Notes: generated by a model not told the origin, from the letters alone. A DNA stretch of 64,000 nt from Sphingomonas turrisvirgatae (GCF_001721295.1 NZ_MDDS01000007.1:32801-96800); one strand, 5' to 3'; positions 1-7,726 are shown, counted from the first letter of the stretch. A program made the numbers and translations.

Positions 1-136
1 CGGCTCCCGGGAGGGCGGTCCAAGAGGCTGGGGAGGGGGTGGCCCCTGAGCCCTGTGGGGCGCCCGTAGTGCCGCCCCCTCAAACTTGAATCGCCTTCGC
101 GCGAGGGACATATTTGCGGTCAGAAAGGATAATCAT

Positions 137-622
137 ATGGCTGCGAAAAAGCAAAAGGACAGCAGCGCCGATCTGCGAACGAATGAGAAGAAGTGGACCA
201 AGCCGCTGATGGATGCGGGCTGGACTGCATTGCCGAGCGTCATCATCGAAAATCAGCGCCAGCTCATGCTGTCGCCGCTCGATCTCAATATCATCGTGTA
301 TCTGGCGAGCAAATGGTGGACGGCGGAGGGCAAGCCCTTTCCGTCCAAGACCACGATGGCGAAGGCGATGGACGTTCATCCGCGCACGATCCAGAAGCAC
401 ATCGCTGCGCTGGAGGGGGCAGGGTATATCCGTCGCGAGGAGCGGCGGACCGAAACTGGCAGCCGCACCAACATCTACCATCTCGATGGGCTGATTAAGG
501 CCGTAGCGCCGTTCGCGGTCGAGAAGCTGGCTGAGATCAAGGACAAGGCCGAGTTGGCGAAGCGCCGTCAGAACCGGGCCGGGGCGCCTAAGCTGCGTCT
601 GGTACAGGATGACGACGAGTGA
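137..622 (+). CDS. Winged helix-turn-helix protein paired with a MazF-like toxin
   Basis: Predicted 161-residue DNA-binding protein. Residues about 46-117 form a winged helix-turn-helix: a segment resembling the start of replication-initiator and GntR/MarR folds, then PSKTTMAKAMDVHPRTIQKH as the recognition region and a basic wing (RREERR). The C-terminus is charged and probably flexible. I chose the ATG at 137 because AAAGGA lies 8 bases upstream; an in-frame start at 86 has no such site. Its stop overlaps the GTG of the next gene (GTGA), so the two are translationally coupled. Pairing with a PemK/MazF-like protein suggests an antitoxin or autoregulator role, but the fold is not that of a classic MazE. 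Function is inferred from context only. Confidence 0.75.
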   Translation: MAAKKQKDSSADLRTNEKKWTKPLMDAGWTALPSVIIENQRQLMLSPLDLNIIVYLASKWWTAEGKPFPSKTTMAKAMDVHPRTIQKHIAALEGAGYIRREERRTETGSRTNIYHLDGLIKAVAPFAVEKLAEIKDKAELAKRRQNRAGAPKLRLVQDDDE

Positions 623-1068
623 ACGCGCATATCCAAGATCCACCCCCGAAGGTGGAACCGAGGGTTACGGCCGCGCCAAGCATCCGTCAGCTCTACTGGT
701 GTGACTTTCCGCAAGACGCCCAGCTCCCGGAGTTCTGGAAGCGGCGCCCCGTCATCATCGTGTCGTTCAAGAATACGCTGCATGGCGCGGTCACGGTCGT
801 TCCGTGCTCGACGGCAGCGCAGCCAGGAAACAAGTGGGCCTTTCCGCTGCAGACCACGATTGACGGTCGGGCGGCGTTCGCGATCTGCGACAAGCTGACG
901 ACCGTGGCGGTGAGCCGGCTAATCCCTGACAAAGGCGGCATCATGCGAATGCCGGTCGGGGAGTTCGACGACATGCTGCGCCTTGTGTTGGCCTGGCTGC
1001 CGGTGCCCTCGACGCCCCCGTCGCCGCCTCAGGGGGTGCCGCCTACGCCCACCGGTTCCGGCGCGTAA
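619..1068 (+). CDS. PemK/MazF-family toxin-like protein
   Basis: 149 residues, GTG start overlapping the upstream stop. The region from about residue 25 to 120 reads as a PemK/MazF beta-barrel: YWCDFPQD, FWKRRPVIIVS (the RPVLVVS-like strand), then VTVVPCSTA and CDKLTTVAVSRL, matching the conserved strands of the family, which cleaves RNA or blocks translation. The last 25 residues are Pro-rich and probably unstructured, longer than typical MazF (about 110 residues). The partner upstream is a winged-helix protein rather than a MazE-like protein, an arrangement common in sphingomonad plasmids as far as I recall. The gene ends just before the retron block, so the two may form one defence island. 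Confidence 0.75.
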   Translation: MNAHIQDPPPKVEPRVTAAPSIRQLYWCDFPQDAQLPEFWKRRPVIIVSFKNTLHGAVTVVPCSTAAQPGNKWAFPLQTTIDGRAAFAICDKLTTVAVSRLIPDKGGIMRMPVGEFDDMLRLVLAWLPVPSTPPSPPQGVPPTPTGSGA

Positions 1069-1373
1069 GGCCGGTTGATGTCCTTTCAGATTTTAGTTGA
1101 ATCGTAAGGGATGGGTTTCTACATGGGGAGCACGCGCGGCCTCCCCCTAGGGAGTGTCCGTTTCCCGCGAGGGAACTAAATGGTCGGGGCCGCCTCAAAA
1201 GGGCGGCCCTTGGCTTATCTGCGGCACTGGCACGCAGCCCGCAAGCTTCAGACATAATGACCTGCTCGCCGGTAGATTGGCATCGAGTCGTCCAGTCGCA
1301 TGGCAGGGAAGGGCGGAACGTCGTCGGCCGCCGCTTAGGCAGAGCAATAAATTCGCTGTGAGCGGATTTTATT
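1069..1373. other. Non-coding stretch with strong hairpins between mazF-like gene and retron
   Basis: No convincing coding region. Perfect or near-perfect hairpins are visible: GGGGAG/CTCCCC around 1125-1146; TTCCC-GCGA-GGGAA at 1162-1175; GGGCCGCC (1187-1194) with GGCGGCCC (1202-1209); and an AT-rich hairpin with one bulge at 1346-1373. They could be terminators for the upstream pair, or part of a larger non-coding RNA belonging to the retron. No T-tract follows the GC-rich stems. Confidence 0.5.
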
Positions 1374-1566
1374 CGTTGACTAGCGAAGTGCGCTGGGGCA
1401 TCACACTCTCGTTCAGTTTGAAAGGGGATGTGTCGCCATCAACCGAGGGGGAAACCCCTCCTGGAGAAGAAACCTTCTCTGCTTTGTGGCTCCGTGCGTG
1501 CGAGCGAGCGGCGCCGCGGGCGGCCACCGGACGGCCCGGTGTCCGCCTTGGTGTTCAGGGTTAACG
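1374..1566 (+). ncRNA. Candidate retron msr-msd non-coding RNA
   Basis: Retron reverse transcriptases copy an adjacent structured RNA, so one is expected upstream of the RT. Here CGTTGAC (1374-1380) can pair with GTTAACG (1560-1566) with one G-U, as a short a1/a2 stem. It is followed at once by TAGCGAAG, resembling the AGC context of the branching G. Inside lie GAGGGG-GAAA-CCCCTC (1445-1460) and GAGAAG-AAAC-CTTCTC (1464-1479), like msr stem-loops, then a 12-bp stem with one mismatch, GGCGG-c-CACCGG against CCGGTG-t-CCGCC (1519-1547), as a possible msd. The a1/a2 stem is short for the class, so boundaries are uncertain. Confidence 0.35.
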
Positions 1567-1637
1567 TGCTTCTACCCCACCCTCCAAAGCCTCGGCGGCG
1601 CCCCTGCATGGTGTGGGGGTTGGCAGAGGAGGACGCC

Positions 1638-1811
1638 ATGCGAAAGCTTGGTCTGAACGAGAAGCGTGCGCGAACGAAGACGGTGCGACGGCAGCATTGG
1701 GCAAAGCGCCTGATCCGTCCGTCCACTTTGAAGACGGTGGTGGCCTTGGGGCGAGTGGTGGTGCAACTGCTCCACATCGCCCTCTCCATCATCAAGGTTT
1801 TCCGCCAGTAA
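1638..1811 (+). CDS. Small basic-hydrophobic ORF upstream of XRE and retron RT
   Basis: 57-residue ORF starting at an ATG preceded by GAGGAGG with 5-base spacing, a near-ideal ribosome site. The first half is strongly basic (about a dozen Lys/Arg in 32 residues); the second half is a hydrophobic/amphipathic helix containing VVALGRVVVQLLHIALSIIK, membrane-active in character. It lies between the candidate msr-msd and the XRE gene, on the same strand as both. Such a product could be the effector of the retron, but nothing beyond composition supports this. The ORF may alternatively be chance coding within a longer structured RNA, since it is short and GC-rich. Confidence 0.45.
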   Translation: MRKLGLNEKRARTKTVRRQHWAKRLIRPSTLKTVVALGRVVVQLLHIALSIIKVFRQ

Positions 1812-1846
1812 TTCGCACCCTGAATAGCCTCCTGAAAGGAGATGCA

Positions 1847-2152
1847 ATGTTGGGTGAAGCTCTTCGCTTGATCCGAGTCTATCACGACCTCAAGCAAAAG
1901 CAGGCGGCTGAGCGGTTGGAGGTTTCGACGTCGTATCTGTCGGAAATCGAACGCGGCCTGAAGACGCCCACGCTGGACATCATCCAGCGCTATGCCACTG
2001 TCTTCGACATGCCTGTCTCGTCGATCATGTTCTTTTCGGAGAACCTCGATCAGAAGAGCACGCTCGACCAGGCACGGACGTTTGTAGCTGGTAAGGTAGT
2101 GAGCCTGCTACAATTCCTTGAGGCGCGGTCCGGTCGGACCCATGCCGAATAA
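1847..2152 (+). CDS. XRE-family helix-turn-helix regulator of the retron locus
   Basis: 101 residues. The ATG at 1847 follows AAAGGAG at a good distance; a longer in-frame reading from 1613 lacks such a site. Residues about 5-60 form a Cro/CI-type HTH: LKQKQAAERLEVSTSYLSEI then ERGLKTPTLDIIQRYA, the classic XRE pattern. The remaining 40 residues have a short helical tail. Its last 11 bases overlap the start of the reverse transcriptase, so XRE and RT are one transcriptional unit. XRE-like accessory proteins are reported with some retron types. It may repress the locus or act as part of the toxin-antitoxin circuit; which of these cannot be told from sequence. Confidence 0.85.
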   Translation: MLGEALRLIRVYHDLKQKQAAERLEVSTSYLSEIERGLKTPTLDIIQRYATVFDMPVSSIMFFSENLDQKSTLDQARTFVAGKVVSLLQFLEARSGRTHAE

Positions 2153-3014
2153 GACGGTCATCCCGCTCAATCAGTCGCAGCTCTATAAGCTCACGAGTCC
2201 GCGCCGCCTCGCTGACGTGCTCGGCCTTGCAGAAGCTGAGCTGCGGGCAATGGCGACCGGGCCGGATCGGTATCGGCAGTTTGAGATTGAGAAGAAGAGT
2301 GGCGGAACACGTCCGGTTGAAGATCCGGTCGCGCCGCTCAAGCGTGTACAGGGCCGTATCGCCAAGATGCTGGCGCGGATCGAGCCGCCATCTTTTCTGT
2401 TCTGCCCGGTGAAGGGGCGATGCTACGTCAGCAATGCCGCGCGCCATCGCGGCAACCGCGTCGTTCACTGCCTCGACATCAAGAAGTTCTTCCCCAACAC
2501 GCCCCGTGTGCGGGTGATCGCGTTCTTCCAAAGCATCATGGGATGCCGCGCCGACGTTGCCGGCCTTCTTGGTGATCTTTGCACGTTCGAGGGTCATTTG
2601 CCGACGGGCAGTCCCCTCAGCCCGATCCTGGCATATTATAGCTATCACGATATGTGGGCCGAGATCGCGGCGTTCTGCACGGCCAAGGGCTACACGCTGA
2701 CGGTCTATGTCGATGACGTGACAATTTCCGGCGCGAAAGTGCCCGTAGCAGATGTTTGGCATGTGCGGCGCATGATCCACCGGACAGGGCTGCGCTATCA
2801 CAAGCTCAAGCACTATGTGGATCGGCCAGCGGAGATCACGGGTGTCGTCGTTCGCGACGGGAAGGTCGTCGTGCCCAATCGCCAGCGCCTGAAGCACCGT
2901 CAGACGATGTTCGCCCTCCAGCAGCCCGGGAGCGGCGATCAACGCCTGAAGGGCCGTCTGAGCGGCTTGGCGGGTCAAATGCGCCAGATAGATAGCATGA
3001 ACGAACCGGGTTGA
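2142..3014 (+). CDS. Retron-type reverse transcriptase
   Basis: 290 residues, the usual size for a single-domain retron RT. Domain order is visible: KKSGGTRPVEDPVAPLKRVQ (residues 51-70, RT motif 1), the retron-diagnostic NAxxH as NAARH (98-102), the first catalytic Asp in LDIKKFF (D112), LPTGSPLSP (153-161), the catalytic YVDD (189-192; most retrons have YADD) and ITG (232-234) in place of the VTG of region Y. NAxxH and VTG-like motifs separate retron RTs from group II intron and DGR enzymes. The ATG at 2142 overlaps the XRE gene; the in-frame start at 2118 lies further inside it. The enzyme should make msDNA from the structured RNA upstream. No ATPase, nuclease or TM effector gene follows. 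Confidence 0.9.
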   Translation: MPNKTVIPLNQSQLYKLTSPRRLADVLGLAEAELRAMATGPDRYRQFEIEKKSGGTRPVEDPVAPLKRVQGRIAKMLARIEPPSFLFCPVKGRCYVSNAARHRGNRVVHCLDIKKFFPNTPRVRVIAFFQSIMGCRADVAGLLGDLCTFEGHLPTGSPLSPILAYYSYHDMWAEIAAFCTAKGYTLTVYVDDVTISGAKVPVADVWHVRRMIHRTGLRYHKLKHYVDRPAEITGVVVRDGKVVVPNRQRLKHRQTMFALQQPGSGDQRLKGRLSGLAGQMRQIDSMNEPG

Positions 3015-3035
3015 TTGACGCCGGTTCCTGCGACC

Positions 3036-3296
3036 TTAGCAGGGCTTGCGGCTGACGATCGATCCCGGCTCAACACGCGCATACCCATATTCACGCTGAT
3101 ATTCGCGCGCGGCGGTTTCTACGTCGGTGCGCGAGGGGCCACCGGGAACGAAGCAGTTGATGTGGCGCTTGCCGCCTTCTTGAGCATCAACGACCGGTTT
3201 TGACCACGGGTTGTCGTCCACCATCGGCCCCTCGACCGAAAAGACGCGCTTGTCGTGATCGGCAACAATCAGAACAAAAGGCTCTATTGGCATCAT
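3036..3296 (-). CDS. Hypothetical protein convergent with the retron RT
   Basis: 86 residues beginning Met-Met; GAGGG stands just upstream and fits the second ATG (3293) slightly better. I do not recognise a named family. The sequence has a compact beta-rich look (PFVLIVADHDKRVFSVEGPM, then WSKPVVDAQEGGKRHINCFV) and no signal peptide or membrane helix. It faces the reverse transcriptase with a 21-base gap, so it is not in its operon. The region downstream of its start holds a CGAGGTGTGCCACGTGGCAC dyad near 3339-3362, possibly a control site. It reads like a real gene by codon pattern, but its role is unknown. Confidence 0.6.
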   Translation of the reverse strand: MMPIEPFVLIVADHDKRVFSVEGPMVDDNPWSKPVVDAQEGGKRHINCFVPGGPSRTDVETAAREYQREYGYARVEPGSIVSRKPC

Positions 3297-3367
3297 GCCC
3301 TCACAAAAGTCTTCGCGACGCTATTTGGGTCTCGCGATCGAGGTGTGCCACGTGGCACACCTCGTGT

Positions 3368-3649
3368 TCATAGCCATTGCCCGTCGAGAGCGGCAGCATG
3401 TTCGGCAGCAAGGGCAGCGGTCCCGGCGATCGTCGCGGCGAGTGCAAACAGCGCAAGCCGCGCAGGGATACCAAGGCGTGGTTCGTCTTCTTTGGTGAAG
3501 ATCACGGCGCTGCCGACGGCCGCAACCAAGATCAGCGCCGGACCCAGCTCGTATAGAACAAGGCCAGGAAGCCGGTTGGGCAAGAGATAGGGGAAATTGC
3601 GGATCAAGCGGCCGATCAGGACCGCGCCGGTAACAAGTGTGAGGGCCAT
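3368..3649 (-). CDS. Small hydrophobic protein abutting the truncated czcA
   Basis: 93-residue ORF with three likely membrane helices (residues 2-20, 33-52, 63-83) separated by short loops such as FTKEDEPRLG. The first codons lie exactly where the czcA homology ends, and the only upstream purine run (GAAGG) touches the ATG, so this is probably the surviving 3' part of a gene joined to czcA by a deletion rather than a complete gene. I do not recognise the family. If expressed, it would be an inner-membrane protein. Confidence 0.4.
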   Translation of the reverse strand: MALTLVTGAVLIGRLIRNFPYLLPNRLPGLVLYELGPALILVAAVGSAVIFTKEDEPRLGIPARLALFALAATIAGTAALAAEHAAALDGQWL

Positions 3650-4164
3650 CCTTCGGGGGTGATGTAGCTGCCGTCGCGCTGGAGCCCGGGTTCGCCATCC
3701 CGATGCTTCACGCGGTTGAGTTCTTGAAACTCGACGGTCCACATGAAGATGTCGCCGAGACCGGTCGCGATCGGCCCCATCTCGGGCATGACGCCCTGCG
3801 GCAGCCGTTCCTCGGCCATCCGCATCCGCTCGGCGACCTGTTGGCGAGCGAAGTAGATGTCGGTCGCGTCGGTGAAGACGGCCGTGATCTGGGCAAAGCC
3901 GTTGCGGTTGAGCGACCGGGTATAGGCAAGACCCGGAATACCCTTGAGCGAGGTTTCGATCGTGAAAGAGACCTGCCGCTCGATCTGATCGGGCGACAGC
4001 GATGGTGCGAGGACGTTTACCTGCACCTGGTTGTTCGTGATGTCCGGGACGGCATCGATGGGGAGGCGCTGGAGGGCGAAGATGCCCGCGAGCGCGGCGA
4101 CAAGAGTCAGCAGCAGGACTAGCCAGCGCCGCTCGACCGAGAAGGTGACGAGGCGGGAGATCAT
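3616..4164 (-). pseudogene. czcA: Truncated czcA/cusA-type RND pump (N-terminal fragment)
   Basis: Starts at ATG 4164, just after the czcB stop. About 170 residues match the N-terminus of heavy-metal RND transporters: the first membrane helix (RRWLVLLLTLVAALAGIFAL), RLPIDAVPDITNNQVQ, and the porter-domain start (QIERQVSFTIETSLKGIPGL; YFARQQVAERM). Homology runs to SYITPEG and then breaks into unrelated sequence, so about 85 percent of a protein normally near 1,040 residues is missing. Without the membrane domain and proton relay the pump cannot work. The break coincides with the start of the small hydrophobic ORF, indicating a deletion junction near 3650. Confidence 0.9.
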
Positions 4165-4168
4165 GGGC

Positions 4169-5332
4169 TCAGTCCATGTCCATCCCGCCACCCTTGCCGA
4201 GTTCGGCTTTCAGGGTGAACGAGTTAGTGGTGGCGATCCGCTCCTGGCCATTGAGGCCGGAACTGATGATGACCTGATCGCCATTGCGGCGACCGGCCGT
4301 GACCGGGGTGGCGTGAAAGCCGGTCGGGGTGCGGACGAAGACGACTGTGCGGTTCTCGATGCTTTGCACCGCGGTGGAGGGGACCGAGACGCTACGATCG
4401 CCGTTGGCGGGCAGCATGAAGCTCGCCGTCACCGGCTCGCCCACCCGCCAGGTATTCCCCGCATTGTCGAGCGTGGCGATGACAGGCACGAGGCGCGTGC
4501 TGTCATCGAGCGCTGGGGACACGAACGACACCCGTCCTTCCTGTCTACGACCGGCTGCGGTTACCTCAACCCGCGTACCCGGCCGGATACGGCTTGCATC
4601 CGCGGGCGAGACCGAGGCGGTGATCGTCACCCGCGAGAGGTTCGCAACCCGGTAGAGTTCGGCGTTCGCATCGACAGTCTGGCCGAGAACCGCCGGACGG
4701 GCGATTACCTGACCTGAGATCGGCGAGCGCATGGCGATGCGGTTGAGGGCACCACCACCGCCCCCCGTGGTACCGAGCTGTTGCTGCGCGAGGCGCAGCG
4801 CGATTGCCGCCTCCGTGGCTGCGGTCCGCGCCGCCACCAGGTCTTGTTCGGGCGAAACGCGCTCGGCAAAAAGCCGCTGTTCGCGCCGAAGGTTCGACTG
4901 TGCCAGTGCGGCGCGGGCGCGAGCGGCCTCGACTTCCGCCTTCAGAGAAGCGGCCTCGCGGCTCTCGATCACCGCCAGCGGGTCACCCTGCCGGACGGGC
5001 TGGCCGAGGTTGCGTGTGAGCGCGACCAAGCGACCGCCAATGGTTGCGGAGACAACCTGGACGCCTTGGGGATCGCCCTGGATGAGCGCGGGCAACTCGA
5101 TCGCGCCGGCGACCCCGCCCACGGTCGGGCGGGCGACCTCAATGCCGGCGTCGGCGATCTGCCGCGCCGTGAGCGTCACCGCATCCTTATCCGTCTTCTT
5201 CTCGGCCCCCTCGCCCTTCTCCATGCCCTCCATACCGGCCATGTCGTCGGTCTTCTTCTCGGCCCCGCCGCACGCAGCGAGCGCCAGCGGAAGCAAGGCG
5301 GACAGTAGGGTCCGCGCATGATTGGTTTTCAT
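4169..5332 (-). CDS. czcB: Heavy-metal RND efflux periplasmic adaptor (CzcB/CusB type)
   Basis: 387-residue HlyD-family adaptor that would bridge an RND pump and an outer-membrane channel. The N-terminus is a lipoprotein signal ending LALAAC (Cys21), followed by a Met/Glu/Lys-rich linker (DDMAGMEGMEKGEG) of the kind seen in copper and silver adaptors. A helical hairpin rich in Ala/Arg/Glu spans roughly residues 120-180, flanked by lipoyl halves and followed by beta-barrel and membrane-proximal domains (about 210-370). The C-terminus ends in GKGGGMDMD. Its ATG overlaps the czcC stop (ATGA) and its stop precedes czcA by 4 bases. The gene looks intact but its pump gene is truncated and czcC is frameshifted, so the system is probably dead unless complemented elsewhere. 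Confidence 0.9.
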   Translation of the reverse strand: MKTNHARTLLSALLPLALAACGGAEKKTDDMAGMEGMEKGEGAEKKTDKDAVTLTARQIADAGIEVARPTVGGVAGAIELPALIQGDPQGVQVVSATIGGRLVALTRNLGQPVRQGDPLAVIESREAASLKAEVEAARARAALAQSNLRREQRLFAERVSPEQDLVAARTAATEAAIALRLAQQQLGTTGGGGGALNRIAMRSPISGQVIARPAVLGQTVDANAELYRVANLSRVTITASVSPADASRIRPGTRVEVTAAGRRQEGRVSFVSPALDDSTRLVPVIATLDNAGNTWRVGEPVTASFMLPANGDRSVSVPSTAVQSIENRTVVFVRTPTGFHATPVTAGRRNGDQVIISSGLNGQERIATTNSFTLKAELGKGGGMDMD

Positions 5333-6590
5333 CGTGCGTCCTTCGCATCGTTAGGCGCCGGGGCGGCGAGCCGTTCCAGCCGGGCCTGTGCGTCATGATA
5401 GGCGGCCAGCGCGTCGACCGCGGCCGCACGGGTGTCGGCAAGCGTGCGTTCGGCCTCGAGGAGATCCAACTGACCGAACTTGCCTTCGCGGTAGCCGATC
5501 CGCGCGATCCGCGCGGCTTCCTGCGCCGCGGCAAGCGTCGGTCCGGTCGCGTTGCGGGCTGTCGTCGCCGCATTCGCAACGTCGCCCTGTGCCGTGGCGA
5601 TGGCCTGTTCCGCATCGAGCGCGCGAGGCGGCGCTGCGCGTCCGCCTGGGTGCGTTGAGCAGAGGCCAGATCAACGGCCGCTCGGCCATTGTTGAACAGT
5701 GGCAAGGGCACCGACACGCCGAATACCGCGGCCGTATCGTTGGTCATCTCCAGCCTGCGTGCGGACGCGCTGATCGTTACGTCGGGAACCCTCTGGCTTC
5801 TGGCAAGGCGGACCTGCGCCGTCGCCGTGGTGAGATCGGCCTGCACCGCCGCGGCCGTCAGCGTGCCTTCACTGCGCACCGGCAACCGTGGTCCTGCGCC
5901 TTCGATCCGGGCGAACCAGGCTGTATCCAGCGAGCTGGGGCCGCGCCCGATCAGCCGGGCAAGATTGCCGAGCGCCACTTGGGCGGATCGCTCCGCGCGC
6001 TCGGCCGCTCCTTCCGCATTCAGCCGAGCTACGTCGGCGCGCTGCTCTTCGAGCGGTGAGGCGCGACCGGCCGCAACGCGAACCCGCGCTGCACGCAGTA
6101 CCTCGTTTGCGATCCCGACCTGTTCGCGGGCGGTGACTACCCTGCGTTGCGACGCCGCGGCATCGTTATAGGCCTGCGTGACCCGCAACCGGAGATCGGC
6201 CTGTATGATTGCCGCTTCGAGCGACGCGCGGTCGAGTTGCGCATTGGCGACCGCGACGCGCGCGGACCGCTTGCCGCCGAGTTCAAGCGGCAAAGATACG
6301 CCGACCGTCGTTTCGGCCGAGCGCAGTCCCTTATAGATACCGGTGCCGGCGACGTTCTCGCTCATCGCGTCGAGCGACGGATTAGGCCGCAAGCCGGCGA
6401 TCGAGCGTTGCGCTTGCGCCGCCTGAATGCCCGATCGGGAGACCTCGACCGCCGGCGATACTGCACCGGCCGCGGTAAGAGCTTCATCAAGGGTCAGCGG
6501 CGGTGCCGACGCCTCCGTGTCCTGTGCCTGTGCCGAGTTGCTCGACGCACAGGCTGTCGCGACCAGCACGGCCGCTATCATGCGCTTCAT
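5329..6590 (-). pseudogene. czcC: Frameshifted czcC-type outer-membrane channel
   Basis: Outer-membrane factor of the TolC/CzcC family. The reading frame from ATG 6590 has a signal peptide ending SAQAQ, the OEP repeats (PPLTLDEALTAAGAVSPAVE; PLELGGKRSARVAVANAQLD) and reads normally to about residue 325. Near 5612-5625, in a GC-rich run, the frame shifts by one. The continuation LDAEQAIATAQGDVANAATT and IGYREGKFGQLDLLEAERTL is in another frame and ends at a TGA overlapping the czcB start (5329-5331). Both halves are well conserved, so this is a single-base indel: either a real mutation or a sequencing error in a GC-rich stretch. Confidence 0.85.
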
Positions 6591-6644
6591 TGTAGATGCT
6601 CCTGACGAACCAGTCTCAGGCGCCGGAAGGCGCCCGGTGCGTCG

Positions 6645-6977
6645 TCAGGCCTGTGGTGGTCGAAGCGCCGGGTCGCTCTGATGCGCAAGCCAGACCGGAG
6701 CCTTGTGGCTCGCAAATTCGGCCCAACTGTCGATCACGGCGACGTCGACACTATGCTCAGCGGGTGCGGCGACATGGTGGCCGTGACAGACGGTGTGATG
6801 ATGAGGATAGCCCTTATCCGCATCCGCCGGCACCTCGTCGCAGTCGCCAGCCATGTGCATGATTGTGTTGACCTGAGAGGTCTCGATGCACCCGACGCCT
6901 TCCGTAGCCTCCGCCATGCCCGCCCAGCCGGTCAGGACCAGCATCAGACAGGCGAGAAAGGGCAGCAGCTTGCGCAT
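6645..6977 (-). CDS. Small periplasmic His-rich protein at head of czc operon
   Basis: 110 residues. The ATG at 6977 follows AAGGAG with good spacing. A Sec signal peptide covers residues 1-24 (LLPFLACLMLVLTGWAGMAEA). The mature part carries clustered potential metal ligands: HMAGDCDE, then HHHTVCHGHH at 59-68. It lies directly upstream of czcC in the same direction (54-base gap containing a GGCGCC-GGAA-GGCGCC hairpin). Small His-rich periplasmic proteins of this kind often head czc operons in sphingomonads and may buffer zinc, cadmium or copper. No named family is recognised with certainty. Confidence 0.75.
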   Translation of the reverse strand: MRKLLPFLACLMLVLTGWAGMAEATEGVGCIETSQVNTIMHMAGDCDEVPADADKGYPHHHTVCHGHHVAAPAEHSVDVAVIDSWAEFASHKAPVWLAHQSDPALRPPQA

Positions 6978-7057
6978 GAGCTTGCTCCTTATCATTCCGC
7001 GAGAATGGCGTGACCCGCGATCATCGGACGCTACCCGGCCAGCGTTGCGTTCGACTT

Positions 7058-7690
7058 TCATGAGCTGCCACCCATTTCTGCCAATGCACCTCGGGTAATC
7101 TCCCAAGCGGAGTGCAGGAACAGGACCGCAATGATGCCGGCGACCGCGAGGTCGGGCCATGCCTTCCCGGTCCATGCCACCAGGCCGGCGGCAATGACGA
7201 CGGCGATGTTGGCGAGCGCATCGTTCCGGCTAAACAGCCAGATAGCCCGTACATTGGCATCGCCCTCGCGAAACCGTGACAGGACGAGCGCCGCGCTGAC
7301 GTTGACGATAAGGGCGACGATCCCGATGCCGCCCATCAGATCGGCGTCGGGTGCCACGGCGTTCATCGCGCGCCAGATGGCAAAGCCGATGACACCCAGA
7401 CCCAGTGTTCCGAGGAACAAGCCTTGGGCGAGAGCGACCCTTGAACGGGCTGGCGCCGTCCAGCCCAACGCGATGAGGCCGAGCAATGAGATCGTGCCGT
7501 CGCCAATGAAGTCGAGCGCATCGGCTTTGAGCGCCTGACTGTCGGCGACGAACCCACCGACGATTTCGATCAGCCCGAAGCCCAGGTTCAGGAGGACCAC
7601 GATCCATAGGGCACGCCGATAGGCAGCGTCGCGCTCCGCACGTTTCGTGTCGCCCGTGCAGCCGCACGTAGAGGATTCGCTTGCGCTCAT
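7058..7690 (-). CDS. CDF-type cation transporter (short, six-helix form)
   Basis: 210-residue inner-membrane protein with six predicted helices, the length of the short CDF branch lacking the cytoplasmic C-terminal domain. The N-terminus has a Cys cluster (STCGCTGD). Ligand residues are expected in helix II (KADALDFIGDG; D57/D60/D64) and helix V (SRNDALANIAVV), the two halves of the family's metal site. It would export zinc, cadmium, cobalt or similar divalent ions by proton exchange. It is divergent from a MerR-family regulator, and a MerR-type promoter with a perfect dyad lies between them, so induction by the same metal is likely. Confidence 0.85.
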   Translation of the reverse strand: MSASESSTCGCTGDTKRAERDAAYRRALWIVVLLNLGFGLIEIVGGFVADSQALKADALDFIGDGTISLLGLIALGWTAPARSRVALAQGLFLGTLGLGVIGFAIWRAMNAVAPDADLMGGIGIVALIVNVSAALVLSRFREGDANVRAIWLFSRNDALANIAVVIAAGLVAWTGKAWPDLAVAGIIAVLFLHSAWEITRGALAEMGGSS

Positions 7691-7706
7691 CCCGCTCCGT
7701 TACGAT

Positions 7707-7726
7707 CTACAGTCACTGTAGGAGCA
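7707..7726 (-). promoter_or_regulatory. MerR-type operator/promoter for the CDF gene
   Basis: The dyad CTACAGT-C-ACTGTAG occupies 7707-7721. On the minus strand it sits after a TTGCTC-like -35 in a long spacer before the CDF start, the architecture MerR-family activators recognise. It lies between the divergent CDF and merR-type genes and is close to both. Confidence 0.7.

Noticed and set aside
1554..1824. TTCAGGGT (1554-1561) pairing with ACCCTGAA (1817-1824) as retron a1/a2
   Set aside because: An 8-bp match over 260 bases can occur by chance and would enclose the small ORF; the nearer pair was preferred, itself only tentative.
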